The translations under genes and the position numbers were made by a program. From positions 1 through 23,496 of the forward strand of contig CAXBGT010000068.1 in assembly GCA_963975265.1 (NCBI GenBank): DNA of 23,496 nt, in the 5' to 3' direction. The notes under the pieces were generated by a model that saw only the letters and a program-made list of their open reading frames with translations, did not search any database and was not told the DNA's origin. Shown in pieces: positions 1 through 8,300 of the stretch (its first letter is position 1; each line of letters starts with the position of its first letter). The stretch is from CAJXUU01 sp963975265 (GTDB taxonomy: Bacteria; Bacteroidota; Bacteroidia; Chitinophagales; Saprospiraceae).

Positions 1-309
1 CAAATATATATAATATATATAGTATATATATACCTTAGCGTTATCATGTGACTTGTATTAGTCATTCATGTCTAATATCCAATTGCAATAGTTCCCAATA
101 TAATTATTTTAAAAATAGTTTCATTTATATATTACATATTTCTCTAATATGTTACATATTTGCAGAGTGATAGTATTAAAAATGACAGTATTTTACATTT
201 TTCTCGATTTTTAGAAAAATATAAGACTTATGAAGCATCCAATTCGGTGTTTCAAACGTACTATTATATATAAAGCAGTAAATTATAATTCATTATTAAA
301 TACCCACCC
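1..309. other. AT-rich non-coding stretch
   Basis: No convincing gene is visible here on either strand. The first 35 bases are alternating TA runs. The decamer TTACATATTT occurs twice (near 131 and 153), and there are other short AT-rich repeats. I found no clear TAnnTTTG-type promoter box. The stretch probably includes the upstream region of the small ORF at 310 or the end of a non-coding region that begins before the window. Confidence 0.5.
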
Positions 310-426
310 ATGAATACTTTATTTAACATTGTGAAGAACTTCTTCATATCTGTATTTAGCCGATCTAAAAAGATCGTTATTGTTCCTCAAAAGGAAGATG
401 AATATGACGGATGGTTAGGAGTTTAA
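310..426 (+). CDS. possible 38-residue small protein
   Basis: This is an ATG-to-TAA ORF of 38 codons. It has a hydrophobic/aromatic N-terminal stretch (about residues 4-16), a basic middle (SRSKK) and an acidic, Trp-containing end. The pattern resembles an amphipathic or membrane-associated small protein, but I do not recognise a family. Two consecutive hairpins about 40 bases after the stop could end a short transcript, which is the main support for it being real. It lies alone, about 185 bases before the lipoprotein gene and on the same strand. ORFs of this size arise often by chance in AT-rich DNA, so the call is weak. Confidence 0.3.
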   Translation: MNTLFNIVKNFFISVFSRSKKIVIVPQKEDEYDGWLGV

Positions 427-463
427 TGTATTAGAGATAATCTAATTGCATAATTTCACACCA

Positions 464-512
464 TGTCTACTGGAAAGTAGATGTATTGAAAATTGATTTT
501 CAATTTTCTTTT
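464..512 (+). terminator. tandem hairpins, possible terminator
   Basis: The first hairpin is TCTACT-GGAA-AGTAGA (466-481), a perfect 6-bp stem with a GNRA-type loop, extendable by G-T pairs. It is followed at 488-508 by GAAAATTGA-TTT-TCAATTTTC, a perfect 9-bp AT-rich inverted repeat, and then TTTT. The second hairpin plus T-run resembles an intrinsic terminator, though its stem is weak. It separates the small ORF from the lipoprotein-sigma operon. Confidence 0.45.
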
Positions 513-610
513 AGTCATTCCCCAACCATTCTTTATTAGGCTACGTCTTATTAATTAGGAATTACGGTTTTTTTTGTAATTTCATTAATAGAAAGTAAAC
601 TTAGTAGAGA

Positions 611-1045
611 ATGAGAGTATTTCCTTTTTTCATTATTACTTGTTTTTTAGCCTTGTCTTGCGACAAGAAGACACCCTATGGTGACGATGCTATTTCTGGA
701 TCTCCATGTACAGCTGTCATTATATCTAATGAAGTATATCAGGATCTAGATCCTAATCAAGCTTCTGTTTCAGAGCTATCGATAGAAGGTGATTGCCTTA
801 AAGTGAAACTTGGAGTTAGTGGATGTGATTCAGATCATATGATCAATATGATTTCAAATGGAGGAATAGCGGAATCAAATCCACCACAGATTACTTTTGA
901 CTTCCAAGACGAAAATCCCCAAGTTTGCCTAGCTTTTTTCATGATAGAACGAGAGTTCGATCTGGTACCTATCAGAGATTTGATAGAAGATGATATTATA
1001 ATCAGGTTTAGAAATTCTGAACACTCTATACTTTACATAGAATAG
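611..1045 (+). CDS. lipoprotein, first gene of ECF sigma operon
   Basis: The 144-residue protein begins with a lipoprotein signal peptide: Arg2, a hydrophobic stretch and lipobox LALSC with Cys17 as the lipidated residue. The mature part contains further cysteines (near 33, 62, 73 and 107) and is probably a small beta-rich domain. I do not recognise a named family. Similar small lipoproteins beside ECF sigma genes occur in Saprospirales-type genomes (recollection, not checked). The stop codon TAG (1043-1045) directly abuts the GTG start of the sigma factor in the same reading frame, so the two genes should be translationally coupled. A role as envelope sensor or cargo of the sigma system is inference from position only. 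Confidence 0.85.
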   Translation: MRVFPFFIITCFLALSCDKKTPYGDDAISGSPCTAVIISNEVYQDLDPNQASVSELSIEGDCLKVKLGVSGCDSDHMINMISNGGIAESNPPQITFDFQDENPQVCLAFFMIEREFDLVPIRDLIEDDIIIRFRNSEHSILYIE

Positions 1046-1600
1046 GTGGGAGATAAGTCAACATATAGCAGATTGATTCAAGGTTGTCAAGCCAATGATA
1101 GAAAGTGTCAGGAAGAACTCTATCTCATGTTCTTTGATAAGATGCTGAGCATGTGTAGGCCATATACTCAAGATGAGGATCAACAAATCTCCATCATAAA
1201 TGATGGCTTCTTAAAAGTATTCAAGAAAATAGATCAATACAAGTATGAAGGGTCATTCGAAGGGTGGTTGAGGCGATTGGTTTTTACCAGTTTGTCTGAT
1301 TACTTCAGAAAAGAGAATAAATATTTGAAATTTATGATCTTCGAAAAAGAAGATACGCCTATCGCAGCACAGCCAGAGGAATCGCTCTATTTTCAAGATA
1401 TTTTGGAATTGGTAGACCTACTTCCTAATAAGACAAAACAGGTGTTTCACAAATATGCGATTGAAGGATATACACACAAAGATATAGGGCTAGAACTGGA
1501 GATAAGTATAGGAACATCAAAATGGCACCTCTCAGAGGCAAGAAAAAAGTTGCAACATCTATTAAGCAAAAGAAAGATATATAATAGTAATGTCAGATAA
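1046..1600 (+). CDS. ECF-type RNA polymerase sigma-70 factor
   Basis: The 184-residue protein is an extracytoplasmic-function sigma factor that would direct RNA polymerase to a small regulon. Region 2 covers about residues 25-93 and includes the conserved DGFLKVFKKI and GSFEGWLRRLV segments. Region 4, a helix-turn-helix, covers about 120-172 (LLPNKTKQVF, GYTHKDIGLEL, GTSKWHLSEARKKL). The start must be GTG at 1046. The preceding in-frame codon is TAG, and the next in-frame ATG lies inside region 2, too late for the family N-terminus. The gene abuts the lipoprotein gene with no spacer and overlaps the next gene by 11 bases. This tight organisation suggests co-translation with its probable membrane regulator. 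Confidence 0.93.
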   Translation: MGDKSTYSRLIQGCQANDRKCQEELYLMFFDKMLSMCRPYTQDEDQQISIINDGFLKVFKKIDQYKYEGSFEGWLRRLVFTSLSDYFRKENKYLKFMIFEKEDTPIAAQPEESLYFQDILELVDLLPNKTKQVFHKYAIEGYTHKDIGLELEISIGTSKWHLSEARKKLQHLLSKRKIYNSNVR

Positions 1601-3038
1601 AAATAAAATAATATTGAAAGATAAAGGATGGAGCCAAATGGCTACAATTCTTGACAAAGAGATTCCTCAAGAGAAACGGAGCATGAAGTTGATTTTGTGG
1701 TTTTTCGTTGCTGGATTAGTAGTACTGGGAATAGTGTATACTACGAATATTGAAAATAGGATGGTCGATAGGTCATTGAAGGAATCTATAGCTCAAGTAA
1801 ACATTGATATTAATGAAGGTACAAACCAGGATATTCCTTTAGTAAATACCCAGGATCTAAATGATGTAAATTTGACTAAGGCAAAAGATGCGCTTAATTT
1901 ACCTTTGTCAGGAGAAGAAGGTCATAGTGTTATTGCGGGACCTGTTCCACAAGAAAATATTGCTATAAATCTAAACAATAAAGAGGGAAGTAAAAGAATA
2001 CTTATTGATACAGAAAAGCAAAATAAGCATTTCCGAGAAAAAGTATTTTCTACTGAAATTGTTAAAAAAGCTATAACCATAGCAACTTCAAGCTCTACGA
2101 TTAATGTCAAAGGCTTAATAACTGCTGAAGAAAGGCGTGGTGGGAAGTTTTTCCCATTTCAAACAAGCGTAGCTGAGCTAATGATTGAGCAACCTATAAG
2201 AGATCAATACACTATTGATAAGTTACCAGAAATCACTAGGTTTATTAATTCGAATAATGGACAAATAGATGCGTTTCACAGAATGTCTATTAGCCAGAAT
2301 AGAACCTTATCAAAACCAGCTAGAAAGGACAATAACTATTATGCATTTGCAGGAGGGAATATTGGCGTCAACCAGAATGGTTTAGGGTATCAGGTAGGTG
2401 CAGGCAAAAGGTTTGGTGCTTCAGGATTAGGTTTCTTTGTTGAAGGCGGCTACGGCCACTTTAACTATAAAAACAAAAGCTCAAACTTGGAAGCGATAGT
2501 TGTAGATTTTGCTCCAGAAAATAGCACTGGTGTTACTGGATTTGACATCTCTGAAAGCCCTGTACTACAAGCAGCCATAGAAACGTCTCAAAACAAAGAT
2601 ATTGCTGTTGTAAATAATCTTAGTTATGTGTTCTTATCAGCTGGGATTGAGAAAAAGATATCAGATAGAATTTACATCATAGGAGGATTGTCATATGCTC
2701 GATACCTAGAAATTGAGAATCCGGGAGTTAACTTCACATCAAGTGATGGTTCATTTCAGTCTGATCTTAATCGTTATAATATCTCAAAAACAACCTTTTT
2801 TGATAATGGAGATTTTAAAAAGTATGAACTGTCCTCATCATTTGGAATAGGCTATCAAATTAACAATAGGATTACTGCCTCGGTGCAATATAGGCTAGGG
2901 CTGACAAATCTAAGTAATCTTTCACAAGACGATCTTGCTCCAGAAGTAGTCGCTGCTAATGAAGTCTTAAAAGAGAAGCAATTTTCCAATTCAATTTTTA
3001 GAAAAAATGTAGAAGTGAGAGTCGATTATAGTTTCTAA
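1590..3038 (+). CDS. anti-sigma-like TM protein with C-terminal outer-membrane beta-barrel
   Basis: The 482-residue protein starts with a short cytoplasmic-type segment (1-32, including GWSQMATILDKE) and a single transmembrane helix at about 33-51. A long low-complexity polar linker follows to about 248. From about 250 to the end, alternating aromatic/glycine strands (YYAFAGGNIGVN, FFVEGGYGHF, YIIGGLSYARY, ASVQYRLGL) resemble the outer-membrane beta-barrel family. The protein ends in VEVRVDYSF, with the terminal Phe typical of barrels. The N-terminus lacks a cleavage site and resembles anti-sigma factors encoded next to ECF sigma genes. It overlaps the sigma gene by 11 bases, which supports a regulator-sigma pair. 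If both membrane parts are real, the protein would bridge the two membranes. Confidence 0.8.
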   Translation: MSDKNKIILKDKGWSQMATILDKEIPQEKRSMKLILWFFVAGLVVLGIVYTTNIENRMVDRSLKESIAQVNIDINEGTNQDIPLVNTQDLNDVNLTKAKDALNLPLSGEEGHSVIAGPVPQENIAINLNNKEGSKRILIDTEKQNKHFREKVFSTEIVKKAITIATSSSTINVKGLITAEERRGGKFFPFQTSVAELMIEQPIRDQYTIDKLPEITRFINSNNGQIDAFHRMSISQNRTLSKPARKDNNYYAFAGGNIGVNQNGLGYQVGAGKRFGASGLGFFVEGGYGHFNYKNKSSNLEAIVVDFAPENSTGVTGFDISESPVLQAAIETSQNKDIAVVNNLSYVFLSAGIEKKISDRIYIIGGLSYARYLEIENPGVNFTSSDGSFQSDLNRYNISKTTFFDNGDFKKYELSSSFGIGYQINNRITASVQYRLGLTNLSNLSQDDLAPEVVAANEVLKEKQFSNSIFRKNVEVRVDYSF

Positions 3039-3040
3039 GA

Positions 3041-3388
3041 TTAAGCGTGTAGTCGCTCTTGTCTATCTTGTAGGATCTCTTGAGCTTCTTCCCGATCTGG
3101 ATCAGGAACACAACAATCAACGGGACAAACAGCGGCACATTGAGGCTCTTCGTGGAATCCTACACACTCAGTGCACTTGTCTGCAACTATGAAATAATAA
3201 TCTTCGTATATAGGCAATTGGGGGTCCTTTACACCTACTTCTTGATTCGTTTCTAACGTGTATTTGCCTGTCAATGTAGTTCCTTCTGCCATATTCCATT
3301 CAACACCACCTTCGTAGATAGCATTATTAGGACACTCTGGTTCGCAAGCGCCACAATTGATACATTCGTCAGTAATCATTATTGCCAT
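3041..3388 (-). CDS. 2[4Fe-4S] ferredoxin, Allochromatium type
   Basis: This 115-residue soluble electron carrier has two 4Fe-4S motifs. The first is Cys9-x2-Cys12-x2-Cys15-x3-Cys19-Pro. The second is Cys72-x2-Cys75-x8-Cys84-x3-Cys88-Pro, whose extra residues between the second and third cysteines, plus a C-terminal extension, mark the Allochromatium vinosum-type (Alvin) ferredoxins. An insertion at about 27-65 separates the clusters. Cys92 and Cys93 lie just after the second motif. It is tail-to-tail with the barrel protein, with two bases between stop codons. It lies 107 bases downstream of mqnD on the same strand and could be co-transcribed with it. The redox partner cannot be deduced from the window. 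Confidence 0.93.
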   Translation of the reverse strand: MAIMITDECINCGACEPECPNNAIYEGGVEWNMAEGTTLTGKYTLETNQEVGVKDPQLPIYEDYYFIVADKCTECVGFHEEPQCAAVCPVDCCVPDPDREEAQEILQDRQERLHA

Positions 3389-3495
3389 GGTGTATTCTTT
3401 TTATTACAATTTGACAACAGAAGCTGTTGCCTGAAAGTTTCGTGCTGTAAAGGTAATCAATAGAAACTACGATAGAATTGATTTCTAAGTAAAGT
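3389..3495 (-). promoter_or_regulatory. mqnD-ferredoxin intergenic region with small hairpin
   Basis: A perfect 6-bp inverted repeat, CAACAG-AAG-CTGTTG (3415-3429), lies in what would be the ferredoxin leader. On the - strand a TACCTTTA box, one base from the Bacteroidota TAnnTTTG -7 consensus, lies further upstream. It suggests that the ferredoxin may have its own promoter in addition to read-through from mqnD. An AGTAAA-G-TTTACT palindrome sits at the mqnD stop. Confidence 0.3.
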
Positions 3496-4929
3496 TTACT
3501 TACTTGACCCAATCTTGACAAATATTTCGTTTCCAAGCCGAGGTGCTATCGAAGTAGTGCATTTCTTCATGCTTACAAGGTCAAAATATTTTGAGAAAAG
3601 AGCTCGATAATCTTCTATATTTCCGCCAAATGGAGGGCCGTTGAATGGAAAACTAACATCGAACATAAGTCCAACTAGCTGTCCGTTCGGATTAAGTATG
3701 GATTTCATTTTTCTTGCATATTTTTCTCTCAGTGTTGGATCAATAGCACAGAAAAAAGTCTGTTCAATAATTAGATCAAATTTTGTATCAAGATCAAAGA
3801 AGTCTCCATGAATTAAGTGGCTATCTGGAAAAGCAGGACATCGTTTTTTGAAATTTGCTAGAGGTTTTTCTGATAGATCGCAAACGGTAACATTAGTGAA
3901 GCCTTCTTTATGTAGATACTCTGCTTCATGAGCGTTACCTGCTCCAGGGATCAATATTGCAAGTGCTTTATTGTCTACAGTGTTGATAAACTCTTCAATT
4001 GGCGGTGTGATCTGGCCCACATCCCAGCCTGACATATTGTTATCATACCTGGATGTCCAATAATCTTCAGTCAAAAAATCATTTGCAGCGTCGTTATTTT
4101 CTGTAGGGACAAACAGAGGTGTTTTGTAATTTCCTCTTTCAACCAAAGGATGATTGTCAAATAAATAATTTATCGCTGCCCGACCTTCGCTACCTATATT
4201 GGCTGAAAAATCATTGACATATAAATTGATATGTGATTTCATAACGTCGATATCCATCTCTTGAGCATGTGATCTGATATATTCATTTCCTGACTCTGGA
4301 TGCGCTTGGGCGTATGCTACACTGCGCGCTATTACCCTGTCTATCTTTTGTTTTAGGTCTTCTGTAAATCGCCTTCGTGTGACTATACCGCCAAGTGGGA
4401 TTGGGTAGCCCGTTTTTTCTTCCCAATGCTCACCAAGATCTTTGATTTGAACCAATCCTCTATCTTGGAAAGTAAATCTATTTTCATGGATGATCACTCC
4501 AGCATCAGTTTCTCCTGAAAGTATTGAAGCCTCCACTTCTGAAAATATCATTTCTGACTTATTCTGGAGATCAGGGTAAGCAAAGGATAAAAGAAAATTT
4601 GCCGTAGTGTTTTGTCCCGGAATTGCAATTTTTGCATTTTTTACATCTTCAGAATTCATACTTTTCTTAGAAATTAACAAAGGACCACATTTTCTTCCAA
4701 GAGCGCTTCCAGCGTTTAGCAGTTGATATTGATTTGTGAGCCTTGTGTATGCATTGAAGCTTAATTTTGTAATATCATAGGTATCATCAATAGCGCATCT
4801 GTTAAGTTCTTCTACATCTGCGAGATGCATCTCGAACTTTAATCCTTCTGTATCTATCCTTCCAGAAACAATAGGCTCAAACATGAAGGTGTCATTAGGA
4901 CAAGGGGAATATGCGAATGTTAATTTCAT
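3496..4929 (-). CDS. mqnD: 1,4-dihydroxy-6-naphthoate synthase (MqnD) fused to TPMT-type methyltransferase
   Basis: The 477-residue protein is about 200 residues longer than a normal MqnD. Residues 1 to about 265 form the MqnD domain. It has the family opening AYSPCPNDTFMF, DITKLSFNAY, the GRKCGPLL loop, and IIHENRFTF containing the His that matches the catalytic histidine known in MqnD. MqnD converts cyclic dehypoxanthinyl futalosine to 1,4-dihydroxy-6-naphthoate in menaquinone synthesis. From about 285 a second domain starts (EDYWTSRYDNNMSGWDVG), which fits the thiopurine S-methyltransferase-like family. Its SAM-binding motif is ILIPGAGNAHEAEYL (325-339), followed by acidic VCDLS and GDFFDL. 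The reading frame is continuous, so this is a true gene fusion in the sequence given. The methyl acceptor is unknown; a link to quinone metabolism is inference. Confidence 0.92.
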   Translation of the reverse strand: MKLTFAYSPCPNDTFMFEPIVSGRIDTEGLKFEMHLADVEELNRCAIDDTYDITKLSFNAYTRLTNQYQLLNAGSALGRKCGPLLISKKSMNSEDVKNAKIAIPGQNTTANFLLSFAYPDLQNKSEMIFSEVEASILSGETDAGVIIHENRFTFQDRGLVQIKDLGEHWEEKTGYPIPLGGIVTRRRFTEDLKQKIDRVIARSVAYAQAHPESGNEYIRSHAQEMDIDVMKSHINLYVNDFSANIGSEGRAAINYLFDNHPLVERGNYKTPLFVPTENNDAANDFLTEDYWTSRYDNNMSGWDVGQITPPIEEFINTVDNKALAILIPGAGNAHEAEYLHKEGFTNVTVCDLSEKPLANFKKRCPAFPDSHLIHGDFFDLDTKFDLIIEQTFFCAIDPTLREKYARKMKSILNPNGQLVGLMFDVSFPFNGPPFGGNIEDYRALFSKYFDLVSMKKCTTSIAPRLGNEIFVKIGSSK

Positions 4930-4934
4930 AATAT

Positions 4935-5107
4935 AAATTTAATACTTAAATTCTCCGATGCTTGCGTCGGGGTCATAAAAAAGATGTTTTTGGATAAAAA
5001 CGCCTTATCCCAAAAAGATCCGATTTCCGACCTTTAGGTTGGAAAAATTTTGGCTAATGCTCCATCCGCTTGCGGTGGGGTAGTCAAAATTTAGGATCTT
5101 TTTTACT
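4935..5107 (+). repeat. 173-bp structured dispersed repeat, copy 1
   Basis: This block aligns over its full length with 14441-14613 in the same orientation (about 15 differences by eye, roughly 91% identical). It is built of hairpins: CCGATG-CTTG-CGTCGG (4955-4970), TTTTTGGATAA/TTATCC-c-AAAAA (4987-5016), TCCGACC-TTTA-GGTTGGA (5026-5043), and AAATTTTGGCT/AGTCAAAATTT (5045-5092). The last encloses a second CTTG-loop hairpin. An outer stem, AAAAAGATCC/GGATCTTTTT (5012-5021 with 5094-5103), ends in a T-run like a terminator. It lies immediately upstream of mqnD (- strand) and before the giant T9SS protein (+ strand). Both ends match abruptly between copies, which suggests a mobilisable unit or a conserved RNA-like element. 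Confidence 0.85.
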
Positions 5108-5335
5108 AATCATAAGAATGGTAGCCATGAGCATATTGAGCTTGAGAAAGCTGCAATGTTTACCACTTTAGTAAAACAAATATTATTAGTATTGTTTCAG
5201 CATCCAATTTTTGAATAGAAAAAGGCATTATCTATTTAGAAAAAAGTTAGCTCGTGCTTCCGTTAATGGAGTGAGATGAAAATTTAGCAAGTTTATATTT
5301 ATTGTTAAATTTGAATAACATTATAATTGCACACA
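5108..5335 (+). other. non-coding remainder upstream of giant T9SS gene
   Basis: After the structured repeat there is no credible ORF. Bases 5245-5291 (GCTCGTGCTTCCG near its centre, ending AAAATTTAGCAAG) weakly resemble the last arm of the 173-bp repeat and may be a decayed fragment. A promoter-like box for the downstream gene lies at 5283-5313. Confidence 0.4.
5283..5313 (+). promoter_or_regulatory. Bacteroidota-type promoter for giant T9SS gene
   Basis: TTTA (5283-5286), a 19-base spacer and TAAATTTG (5306-5313) match the Bacteroidota sigma factor consensus TTTG-N19-TAnnTTTG with one mismatch. The predicted transcription start is about 15 bases before the ATG at 5336. Confidence 0.5.
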
Positions 5336-8300
5336 ATGATAACACGATCCACTTTTACATCAATACTTTTTTCAATAAGCATAATCTCAACTTTCAGTCA
5401 AGTTCAGAATATAAGATATGGGGTCAAGTATATTCCTGGAACTTCAGATTACAACTGCTATTTTACGGTATCGAGCGGCTTTGCGGAATCTTCCGAAGAT
5501 AGAATATTGAATGATGCGCAGTTTTCTATTAAAGTGGAGACAGGGGCCTCTATATCATTGGTGGCTTCTAACTTGCCATTCTTAGACAATGAATTTTATA
5601 ATGGGACTGAGCCTGCAGTGTGGAGTGTTTCACAATCAGTGATTTCTCCAGCATCAGATCCAGAATTCGATTATTATTCGTTTGAGCCTGATCTTTCGCA
5701 GACTTGTCGATTCAATGATTTATTTCAAAATACAGAATATAATTTATTGAGAATATCCGTAGAAGGGAGCTGTGTGAAAGGGGTGCAAATATTTAAAAAT
5801 GGTATAGATCCTGGAGCTAGCGGATCAGGAATGGGAGGTAAGGATTTTGCGAATACTATGAGAATCAACTCGTCTTCCAGTTTGTTTTTAGGGTTAGATG
5901 CAGGTATAGCTTTTGGTGCGGATTTGATATTGGATGATGTGTTTTCTTGTGATGGAGATTGTGTAACTTTAGAGGTTGGAGGTAATTGTGATTTGTCAAA
6001 TTATACTTATTTGTGGAGTGATGGTAGTAGTGGGTCTTCTATCACAATATGTCCCGATTCGACTATGGAGATGTCGGTTTTGGTTGAGGGGACGAATGGG
6101 TTTAGTGGGCAATTTACTGGATCGATAAATTATGTAGAACCTTTTATTGTGAACTCTTATAATGATTTTGCTTGCATCGGGAGTGATCTCGGCTTTTATT
6201 TAGAGGATTATATATGGAGAAGTGGAACTTGGGAGAGCAATAACCCGGATGTTGCATTCGTGAATGAGGAAGAAGGTTCTTTTGTCACTATACTTAAAGA
6301 AGGTCTTGTATCTTTTACGTTCACAGATGAAGAAACAGGATGTACGGCAGTGTCATCAGATATACAAGTCTTGCCTGAATTAGAAATTATTCCCGTTGAT
6401 GGGACTAGCTTAAAAGTTGGTGAAACCTTATCTCTCGACATCTCAGAACTGTATGGTGCAGGAATATATTGGAACGTCTATCCTGCAAATATTGCAAGAG
6501 TATATGATGGGGTTTTGTATGGTCTTAGACCAGGTGTTTGTGAAGTAAGTTTTGATTTAAACTTAGAATTTGTATGTGAATCAGAGTCAATAACAATAGT
6601 AGTTGAAGATAATGTTATTTGCAATGATGAAGGGATCAAGATTTGGAATAATGTAAAAATCGGAGATATTAATACAAACTATGAAATAGAGTCGAGTGCT
6701 TCTTCAAACAAATTTTTCTTAAATGACATACAGGATTGTATTATTGTATATGACGGCAATTCTGGATCTATGATTTTACATACATTGGATGTTGCTGGGC
6801 AGATAATTGAGGAAGTAGAATTGTTTACAAACAGCAATCATGACTCTGAATATGATTATGAGATTGAACTCCATGATATGGACTTAGATGGGTTGATGGA
6901 TGTTATATTAATTGGAAGCAAGTTTTCGGCAGAAAATCGATTACAAGTATATAGAAATCTTGGCGATAGTAGTTTTGAATTGGAAATAGAAGAATCGTGG
7001 TGTAATTCTAATATAAATGACGATGTAATAGAAGTTGCTGATTTTGATAATGATGGTTTCTTAGACATATTTTTTACATGTAGAAATAATATTGGATATC
7101 AAGTTGTATTCAACGACAATTGGACACCAGTATCGGTGTATGGAAGTGAATCAGTTCGTTATTGGATTGTGCCTCTTGATATTAATAATGATGGGTTTTT
7201 GGATTTGGCCTTTGAGAACCTAGGAATATTAATGAATAACGGAGATCGATCTTTTACTTTTGATTCAGAATACCAAATTTCAAGGGGTTTGTGCTCTTCC
7301 AATAGCGTTGGTAAAAAGGGAAGACTAAGGTATGAAACGGAGAGTAATTTATTATATGGACACAATCAAATCTATACTCCTATAGATGTTCAAACTGGCA
7401 CTTTTGGAAAATGTGCAGATTTGTATTTTAATGTATCTGTTTGTGATAATCTAATGCGTGAACCAAGATTCAAAGCTAACATCAATTCACTTACAGAAAA
7501 GGACATTGTAGTTGTTAGTAGTGGTATCTTTATGGCAGTCAATCCATCAATACCTTGCTATGGAATCAGCAACGGATTCAAGCATTTTAATTTCGGCGGA
7601 GTAGCTAATAAGTATAAACAAATAGACATAGGGAATGACGGATATACTGACTTTTTCTACTTAGAAGGTAATGAAATATTTGCGTCGCTCAATCCGAATT
7701 CTAGTACAGAACATATTATCAAAGGGAATTGCTACATTGATGAAAATGACAATGGTCTATATGACACAGATGAAATACCTCTCCGGAATGTAAAAATCAA
7801 AACAGATCAATCTTCTGTTGTTTTTCTTACAGATGAAAGTGGAAAATTCGCATTGCTTCCGCCAACCAACGACTATGTATTAAGTGCTTCGGTGACAGAG
7901 GGACAGTGGGAAGAAAATTTCATGTCTCTTGCTTCTGCGGATGTATTAAATGGATGTTCTGAGTCTAATAACTTTGGATTTGTTCAAGCACCTGGATTGC
8001 CAATTTCTGGAAATATTTCAATAAGTAACTCTATCACTCGATGTGATTTTGAAACAAGATTTTTTATCACAGTTGAGAATACTGGAAATGAAGACGCTGT
8101 TTTTGATTTATCATTTGAATTTGATGACGAAACAACTTTTATGAGTTCTGATATTCCTAATTATACCATTGCTAATCAAGAACTCACAGCTAGTCTTGGT
8201 ATGTTAGCTCCATTTTCTCCTGAGACTTACTTGGTAACTTTAAAAATGCCATCAGGGACATCTAACTTGCCTATGTTGAGTTTTGGTGCATCTGTAACTA

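Noticed and set aside
5245..5291. Possible third, decayed copy of the 173-bp repeat
   Set aside because: Only short words (GTGCTTCCG, AAAATTTAG) resemble the repeat arm and the alignment needs several gaps; not distinguishable from chance in AT-rich DNA.
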